From positions 1 through 22,864 of the forward strand of contig JAVKOQ010000631.1 of the NCBI GenBank assembly GCA_031835245.1: a DNA stretch of 22,864 bases, in the 5' to 3' direction. Positions 18,499 to 22,864 of this stretch are shown in pieces. The stretch comes from Balamuthia mandrillaris. Its lineage: Eukaryota; Discosea; Longamoebia; Balamuthiidae. Numbering within the stretch: position 1 is the first letter of the stretch; the number at the start of each line of letters is the position of its first letter. The translations under genes were made by a program, and so were the position numbers. Under the pieces are notes generated by a model. The model did not search any database and was not told the origin of the DNA. It was given only the letters and a program-made list of their open reading frames with translations.

Positions 18499-19092
18499 CT
18501 CTCTCTCAATCTCTCTCTCATTGATTGCAATATCAACCTACAATAACAACTGGGAATAGGATTAACTGAAAGCAGCAAGTCCGCCACACGAACAACGACC
18601 CAACAAACCGGTAAAGGCACCAAACGAGGAGCAGCTGCCATCAGCAAAGGAACCAGTGCCTCCTCCACATCCAATAGGCCCACGACCGGAGGCGGGGGAG
18701 CTGCTCCACAACGCCCACTGAAGAAGCAAGCACTTGGTGCTGGTCCTTCTTCAACCCCATCTTCATCCTCCTCATCATCGTCATCATCAACACAGTCTCT
18801 TCCTAAAAGTCCTTCCGCCACCACTTCCTCCTCCTCTTCTTCCTCTTCTTCTGCTGCAGTCTCTTCCTCAATGCCACAACAGCAACAACAACAAGACATA
18901 AGAAACATCAAGTTTGGTGTCGGTACCACAGCCTCGACCACACCAACAACCCAATTTTGGCAAGGAGGGGCTGCTCCAAGCAATCAACAGTATCAACAGC
19001 AGCCGCTTGCCACACGGATACCAACCAACACACCCACAACGAGACCACCGATGCAAACGAACAGCAACCAGTTTCAGAGCATGCCAAAGTAG
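17448..19092 (+). CDS. MED8: Mediator complex subunit 8 (MED8)
   Basis: Exons 17448-17548, 17644-17786, 17988-18109, 18234-18393 and 18560-19092 encode 352 residues. MED8 is a head-module subunit of Mediator, linking activators to RNA polymerase II. The match to human MED8 is modest but collinear: DWKELLGLFSVLATHFHILN (human WPSVLDSFALLSGQLNTLN), LPEMLRTKGLPELEAREAQL (human VPDHLRTKPDPEVEEQEKQL), TMIREFNAMCDSIES (human IQSLNKMCSNLLEKI) and AIVVGRGLTESS (human VAFGKGLSNW). Residues from about 185 on form a Ser/Thr/Gln/Pro-rich disordered tail, longer than the human one and ending MQTNSNQFQSMPK. Introns 1, 3 and 4 are GT-AG, the last two with long CT runs. Intron 2 is modelled with a GC donor (CAAT|GCACGC), which joins PEPTQ to LPEMLRTK without an insertion; GT donors further downstream would add about 17 or more unmatched residues. 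Confidence 0.88.
18180..18219 (+). repeat. (CT)n microsatellite in MED8 intron 3
   Basis: Forty bases of CT lie immediately upstream of the 3' splice site of the 124-base intron 18110-18233 and may act as an extended polypyrimidine tract. Confidence 0.9.
18468..18523 (+). repeat. (CT)n / CAATCTCTCT microsatellite in MED8 intron 4
   Basis: A CT run with two CAATCTCTCT variants sits in the 166-base intron 18394-18559. It is pyrimidine on the sense strand, like the other intronic repeats in this window. Confidence 0.85.
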
Positions 19093-19443
19093 CAACCAGA
19101 TCTTTTTTAAAAGAAAAATTCTCAAAAAGGCATCTGTATCTTTTCGTGGGGCTCAAGTGCAAAAGTTCCAGGAAGATAAAATGCGTCAATGTAAGATATG
19201 GCTAGCCTGCCACAGGAAACCATGCTTTGTTCAGCCAGAGAACAAGCTTGCCGTAGTAACACGGGCATTCTTCGTTTTTTCCATCATTATCTCACGTCGT
19301 ATGGCTCTGTAATTGTCGGGGGGAAGCCTAAAGAGAGCGTTTTTATTTATCGTGGGATGTGTGTGCGCCAGTCAGCATTTTGGTCAGAGGACAGGTGAGA
19401 GCTCCCCTACTGAAAGCAACCTTTCGCATGCCGAAGCCAAGTA
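19093..19443. other. Intergenic region between MED8 and tRNA-Leu
   Basis: These 351 bases hold the MED8 3' flank and the tRNA 5' flank. There is no clear AATAAA, reading frame or repeat. Composition is mixed, with short T-runs near 19107 and 19275 and TTTTTATTTAT at 19340. I see nothing else I can name. Confidence 0.5.
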
Positions 19444-19525
19444 GTGCGGATGGCCGAGCGGTCTAAGGCGCTGGTTTAAGGCACCAGTATCTTCGGATGC
19501 GTGGGTTCAAATCCCACTTCGCACA
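19444..19525 (+). tRNA. tRNA-Leu (anticodon AAG)
   Basis: The cloverleaf is complete. The acceptor stem is GTGCGGA with TTCGCAC, the D-arm is GGCCGAGCGGTCTAAGGC, the anticodon stem CTGGT/ACCAG encloses the loop TTAAGGC (anticodon AAG), and the T-arm is GTGGG-TTCAAAT-CCCAC. A long variable arm (TATCTTCGGATGC) marks it as a class II leucine tRNA reading CUU, and CUC if A34 is edited to inosine. There is no intron. Internal A and B boxes (TGGCCGAGCGG, GGTTCAAATCC) are intact, and base 19525 is the discriminator A. Confidence 0.97.
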
Positions 19526-19530
19526 ACAAC

Positions 19531-19535
19531 TTTTT
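19531..19535 (+). terminator. Pol III terminator of tRNA-Leu
   Basis: A T5 run starts six bases after the mature 3' end of the tRNA, the normal RNA polymerase III termination signal. Confidence 0.85.
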
Positions 19536-19690
19536 GCTTCGTTTTCCAAAAGCTGGTTGTCTTTTTTTTTTTCAATGTTTTTGTGGCTCCTCTCCTCAAG
19601 GAGTGCACCATCAACACCATGCGTCGGTCTCCCAGAACCAACAAACGCCTCAAGGGACACAAAAACCAGAGGATCTCGTATCGGTCTGTG

Positions 19691-19698
19691 TATGAAGA
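19691..19698. repeat. Left 8-base target site duplication, TATGAAGA
   Basis: TATGAAGA sits directly at the left end of the 115-base element and is repeated exactly at 19814-19821, directly at its right end. This is the mark of transposase-mediated insertion. Confidence 0.85.
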
Positions 19699-19813
19699 CT
19701 GTAGCCCCGCAAGGTAGACATAAACATTGAGGAGTCATGTATTTTTCCCACAGAGGCAAAGGGGAAAAGCGTGACGTGTAATCTTGGTTATGTCTACTCC
19801 TGCGGGCTTACAG
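19699..19813. mobile_element. 115-base MITE-like foldback DNA transposon
   Basis: Both ends carry a terminal inverted repeat of about 25-28 bases. The left end reads CTGTAGCCCCGCAAGG then TAGACATAA. The reverse complement of the right end reads CTGTAAGCCCGCAGGAG then TAGACATAA, differing by two single-base gaps and about one substitution. The 8-base flanking duplication is perfect. Inner segments also pair (GTCATG with CGTGAC, TTTTTCCC with GGGGAAAA), so nearly the whole element can fold into one long hairpin. No coding capacity is present, so it is non-autonomous. An 8-base duplication is typical of hAT, and is also found in P, Merlin and some Mutator elements. The CTGTA end does not match the usual hAT CAGGG/TAGGG, so the superfamily is open. 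The perfect duplication suggests a fairly young insertion. Confidence 0.85.
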
Positions 19814-19821
19814 TATGAAGA
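19814..19821. repeat. Right 8-base target site duplication, TATGAAGA
   Basis: This is an exact copy of the octamer at 19691-19698, directly abutting the right end of the inverted-repeat element. Confidence 0.85.
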
Positions 19822-19900
19822 GCATTTACTTTTTTTCTTATTGGTTATATAGGTGGGCTTTGTACAAACGAATGAAGCTGTTGTTGCTTTGTTGCTGGCG

Positions 19901-20464
19901 TTAGCCGTAGCAACGAATGGTGTCAGTGCAGCCCTTGGCTGCGCACTGGCCACCCTTTTCCAGGTATCGCTGGTGGTAGTCCTCTGCTGGCCAGAACTCT
20001 TTGGCGGGGAGGATCTCTGTGACCACGGTTTTGCCCAGCTTCTTGGTCACCTCCTGCTTGGTTCGCTCGGCTGCCTCCTTTTGTTGCTCGTTGTGATAAT
20101 AGATGCCAGAACGATACTGAGTGCCAATGTCATTGCCCTAAAATATATTCAAAGATTAGAGCCCGACGAAGCGGAGGAGGCAAACACCAAATATCCATAC
20201 CTGTCTGTTGAGAGTGGTTGGGTTGTGTTTCTTCCAAAACACGTCGAGCAGCTTATCGTAGGTGACTTCTTCGGGGTCGTACTCCAGCTGAACTGCCTCG
20301 GCGTGTCCCGTTTGCCCAGAGCAGACCTCCTGGTAGGTGGGGTTGGCCTTGTGGCCCTGGGTGTAGCCCACCTGGGTGGAGAGCACCCCCGGCAGCCGTT
20401 GGAAGACCAGCTCCACCGACCAGAAGCACCCCGCCGCGAAGGTCGCCAGCTCTTTCTTTCCCAT
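19901..20464 (-). CDS. MSRA: Peptide-methionine (S)-S-oxide reductase MsrA
   Basis: Two exons, 20464-20201 and 20137-19901, encode 166 residues. MsrA reduces methionine-S-sulfoxide in proteins and free Met back to Met, using thioredoxin. The active-site motif [10 protein letters not shown] places the catalytic Cys at 13. The family blocks [67 protein letters not shown] and [19 protein letters not shown] are all present. The C-terminus keeps Cys at 153, 158 and 164, so resolving cysteines are available. There is no targeting peptide, so it is probably cytosolic. The single intron (20138-20200, GTATGG to TTTTAG) is 63 bases long. The length is normal for a compact MsrA. The upstream region has two bZIP-type ACGT sites. 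Confidence 0.96.
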
Positions 20465-20510
20465 CGTTCCCGTGTCCTTTGTTTATTCTGTTGGTGGTGA
20501 TTGTGTTTGG

Positions 20511-20534
20511 TTTTTTTTTTTTTTTTTTTTTTTT
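20511..20534. repeat. T24 homopolymer
   Basis: Twenty-four uninterrupted T bases lie 47 bases upstream of the MsrA start codon, that is an A-tract in the MsrA 5' UTR or core promoter sense. Confidence 0.9.
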
Positions 20535-20639
20535 GGTGAGAGCTTGTCTGCGTTCTGTTGGTGGAATGCGTGCTTGAGGTTTCTTTTCAACCTTTCTTTT
20601 TTTTTCTGCCGTTGTTCGGGCAATTATATGCAGGAAGGA

Positions 20640-20676
20640 TGACGTGGTTGGACGATAGCGGGATAATGTGACGTCA
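20640..20676. promoter_or_regulatory. Paired ACGT sites (TGACGTGG and TGACGTCA) upstream of MsrA
   Basis: TGACGTGG (20640-20647) matches the UPRE-type core, and the palindrome TGACGTCA (20669-20676) is the canonical CRE. Both are bound by bZIP factors in many eukaryotes. They lie 176-212 bases upstream of the MsrA start, a plausible promoter position. Binding is inferred. Confidence 0.4.
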
Positions 20677-20699
20677 TAAAATGCTCCGTTTGAATTTCT

Positions 20700-20766
20700 G
20701 TTGGATGATGTACGGTATTGAGATCCATCTGATTCTTCCTTACTCCCCGTTGGATGATGTACGGTA
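20700..20766. repeat. 18-base direct repeat upstream of MsrA
   Basis: GTTGGATGATGTACGGTA occurs exactly at 20700-20717 and 20749-20766. A diverged copy (GTTGGACGATAGCGGGA) starts at 20647, so the spacing is 53 and 49 bases. They may be repeated factor sites or the remains of a roughly 50-base tandem duplication. Confidence 0.75.
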
Positions 20767-21093
20767 GCAGAAATGGAAGCCTTGGCGCGAGTGTGCTTGT
20801 GTGACAAAACAGACTTTGTAGCACAAAGGGACGACCAAAATAGGCTTTGACTCCTGCCACCGTACATGTAGACGTCCGCCACCGGAAAGCTCTTTCTCTC
20901 GCTCTCAACTCTCTTTGAGCCGATCCGTTGAGTTTATCCCCCGCAGTCATCATTTAAAATGGGCGAGATGAAGGATGGTTTCGGTTCGTGAAACATTCGT
21001 TGGTCCTGCGGACGTGATACCAAACAACCAGAGCGGTAAAAAAAAAACCAAACATCACAATCATTTTGTTTGCACACACAAATGAAGCCTTTT

Positions 21094-21381
21094 CTACTTT
21101 GCCTGTCCGGAGGGTGCCCTCATTCTTGCAGAGAGTTCGGCTGGTCGGGAGGAAGGGAAGAAGTTGAAGGTGACGCTCTCTCCCTCGTGCATCAAGCTCA
21201 CGGCGGCATAGTACGGTCCTTGCGTTTGGATGCTCTTCATGTTGTGAATGCCTGCCAAGTACTTTCCGTTTCTCCAGTATTCTAAATGTCCTGTCGTGGA
21301 GAACCGCGGTTTGCCATTAAGAGAAAGACATAGCAGAGAGCAGGAAAGAGAAAAAAGAGCGATGAAGAGAACAGAATAACA

Positions 21382-21437
<56 letters not shown>

Positions 21438-22148
21438 GACAGAGAGAGAGACAGAGACAGACAGAGACAGACAGAGATGTACCCGCATCAATATCCAGAA
21501 ACATGCCAATAACATCGCCTGCCTTCACCCACTCGTAACCAGCTGGCTGTGGATTCGTCCTGTCTTCAGAACTGTTACCCAGAATAACGCCAGTATAAGG
21601 GATCAAGCACCATCCTGGATTGGAGTGGCCGACAATGCCGTGGACGTTTCCTTCAACATTGTGAGGAACAATACCCAGAAAGATTTGGTCACGGGTGTAA
21701 TTGATTGTTGCTTCCCAGTAATGCTTTCCTGTTTTTATTTCGTTTTAGAAGGAGAAGGAGAAGGAGAAGGAGAAGGAGAAGGAGAAGGAGAAGGAGAAGG
21801 AGAAGGAGAAGGAGAAGGAGAAGGAGAAGGAGAAGGAGAAGGAGAAGGAGAAGGAGAAGGACAAACCACTGCACCAGGTGCGAGAACTGATAACACGGCA
21901 GTGACGCCAATTGCCTAGCTTTTTAGTTACTGTCAGTTTGCTGCTGTCCACCTCTAAACTTTTCTCCTTTATAGAGTTAAGTACGTCGGGTGGATGCTCG
22001 ATGTGCATAACTACGTGGAGTTAGTCAATGGAGACATGTCATGTAAAACTACAAAGAGAGGAAACAAAGGACAGAAAAGAGGGAAAAGAGACATAAATGT
22101 CTGCAAAACTAGGACAAACGAGAAGAGAAGATTAAAAATGAGTGCGAG

Positions 22149-22215
<67 letters not shown>

Positions 22216-22780
22216 GAGAAATAGAGGCAGAGACCCAAGAAAATTCGACATAAGACAAATAAGAACAACGAGAGAAGGGGAAGATGATAGTACTTTGGCT
22301 CTGACAAACGGCCTTCCATGCGATCCTACCGTCCGGCAACTTGTATACCTCAAGCTCCTTCTCCTCTCCAGTAAAGTCGGGGAACAGAGCCACGCATAAG
22401 TTCCGCCAAAAGACATCAACTGTCAAAGAGCGGCCAAACGCTTTGCTGACCAGGAAACAGTGCAGCAGGTCTTGGCCCGTGCCTTGCTTGGCCACCCAAC
22501 TCACCACTTCAACCTGCAGCTCCAAAGGAAGTGCCAGGAACGGGAAATGAGGGCCGGCCGGTAGTTCTTGCTCGTCGAGCTTTTCTTGTCCCGCTTCCTC
22601 TTGCATTGCTTCCACGTGTTCCCCTACTTGTTGTGGGTCTTGATCTCGTTCTGCAAGTTGTTGTTCTTGTTTTTGTTGGGGTTGTTGTGGTTGTGCTGCT
22701 TCCTCCTCTTGCTCTTCTACCTCCTGCGGGGGTACGGACTGGAAATAAGAGAGCACAAAGTTCCCTGCACGTCTCAGCAT
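21094..22780 (-). CDS. F-box and SPRY domain protein
   Basis: Exons in transcript order are 22780-22294, 22048-22015, 21958-21867, 21728-21483 and 21290-21094, giving 351 residues. F-box proteins are substrate receptors of SCF ubiquitin ligases, and SPRY modules bind the target. After a Gln/Glu-rich stretch (residues 18-70), the F-box is at about 79-125 (FPFLALPLELQVEVVSWVAK, FLVSKAFGRSLTVDVFWRNL). The SPRY domain follows: MSPLTNSTLEVDSSKLTVTK, WCSGKHYWEATINYTRDQIF, GYEWVKAGDVIGMFLDIDAG, HLEYWRNGKYLAG and PYYAAVSL. Exon 2 is a 34-base micro-exon followed by a 56-base intron with a CTTAAC branch-like site. Introns 3 and 4 carry (CTTCTC)n and CT/CTGT repeats. ATG 22780 is the first ATG in frame, but the frame stays open to the window edge, so an upstream start or exon is possible. 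Confidence 0.87.
21383..21476 (-). repeat. (GA)n plus (ACAG/ACAGAG)n microsatellite in F-box/SPRY intron 4
   Basis: A pure GA run (21383-21420) is followed by ACAG and ACAGAG units. It lies in the 192-base intron 21291-21482, which has no stop codon and is a multiple of three. On the sense strand it is CT/CTGT. Confidence 0.88.
21748..21860 (-). repeat. (GAAGGA)n hexamer array in F-box/SPRY intron 3
   Basis: Nearly nineteen perfect copies of a GAAGGA unit fill most of the 138-base intron 21729-21866. In gene sense the unit is TCCTTC, a continuous pyrimidine tract up to the 3' splice site region. Confidence 0.92.
22145..22215 (-). repeat. (GA)n / GAGAGAGAAGA microsatellite in F-box/SPRY intron 1
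   Basis: GA repeats broken by regularly spaced GAA steps lie within the 245-base first intron (22049-22293). They are CT-rich in gene sense. Confidence 0.88.
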
Positions 22781-22864
22781 GTTTTGCGTTGTGTGTTCTT
22801 CCTCTGTGCTACTTTTTTTTTTTGACCCCAAACACAGTTTTGATTTTTGTCGACAAGGACAACC

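Larger units (their letters stand above)
19526..19900. other. Intergenic region holding a MITE
   Basis: Between the tRNA and the MsrA stop codon the only recognisable object is the 115-base inverted-repeat element at 19699-19813. It lies about 88 bases past the MsrA stop and may therefore be part of the MsrA 3' UTR. The part at 19540-19690 has a long T-run but no other signal. Confidence 0.7.
20465..21093. other. Intergenic region: MsrA promoter and F-box/SPRY 3' flank
   Basis: It contains a T24 run (20511-20534), two ACGT bZIP-type sites (20640-20647 and 20669-20676), an 18-base direct repeat (20700 and 20749) with a weaker copy at 20647, and an A-run at 21040. No gene or RNA was recognised. 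Confidence 0.6.

Noticed and set aside
19463-19759. Frames of 64-98 codons overlapping tRNA-Leu and the MITE
   Set aside because: They run through a clear tRNA and a noncoding inverted-repeat element and have no similarity to known proteins.
21625-21918. Poly-Gly/Glu, poly-Arg, poly-Leu and Ser-Phe frames
   Set aside because: All come from the (GAAGGA)n array in intron 3 of the F-box/SPRY gene; splicing across it restores SGKHYWEATI.

Overview
This window is eukaryotic nuclear DNA from a gene-dense genome, most likely a free-living protist. The signs are nine multi-domain eukaryotic genes in about 23 kb, mostly short spliceosomal introns (56-294 bases, many 60-110), a Pol III tRNA gene, and dense pyrimidine/purine microsatellites. 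Gene content (HSF, MED8, PPP4R3, REI1/ZNF622, F-box/SPRY, pirin, MsrA) is generic to eukaryotes. An amoebozoan is my best guess, at low confidence. No virus-derived or LTR element was seen.

Layout. Bases 54-9632 hold four minus-strand genes in a row: an unrecognised secreted protein (54-992), pirin with a predicted signal peptide (1691-3201, 5 exons), a reduced REI1/ZNF622 60S-maturation factor (3557-5192, 4 exons), and the phosphatase 4 regulatory subunit PPP4R3/SMEK (5631-9632, 13 exons). A plus-strand gene for a stand-alone Sin3-type PAH domain follows (10513-10995). It converges on a large minus-strand heat shock factor (11151-about 14142). Divergent from HSF is a plus-strand AtuA/DUF1446-family gene (14600-17065, 5 exons), then an (AAAAG)n array and MED8 (17448-19092, 5 exons). 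A tRNA-Leu(AAG) follows at 19444-19525, then a 115-base terminal-inverted-repeat element with 8-base target duplications (19699-19813). The window closes with minus-strand MsrA (19901-20464) and an F-box/SPRY gene (21094-22780, 5 exons, possibly extending past the window edge).

The spliced models were built by hand. Each keeps frame and closes to a whole number of codons: pirin 329 aa, REI1-like 371, PPP4R3 978, PAH protein 139, AtuA-like 686, MED8 352, MsrA 166, F-box/SPRY 351. The HSF N-terminus is unresolved. The genes do not form one pathway, although several are regulatory (HSF, PAH, MED8, pirin) or stress-related (HSF, MsrA).

The observations I rate highest are the foldback transposon with intact target duplication, an inverted near-identical copy of the secreted gene's early coding region just upstream of its own start, the predicted secretory pirin, the missing and altered zinc fingers in the REI1 homologue, and the rule that microsatellites inside introns are always pyrimidine-rich on the sense strand.
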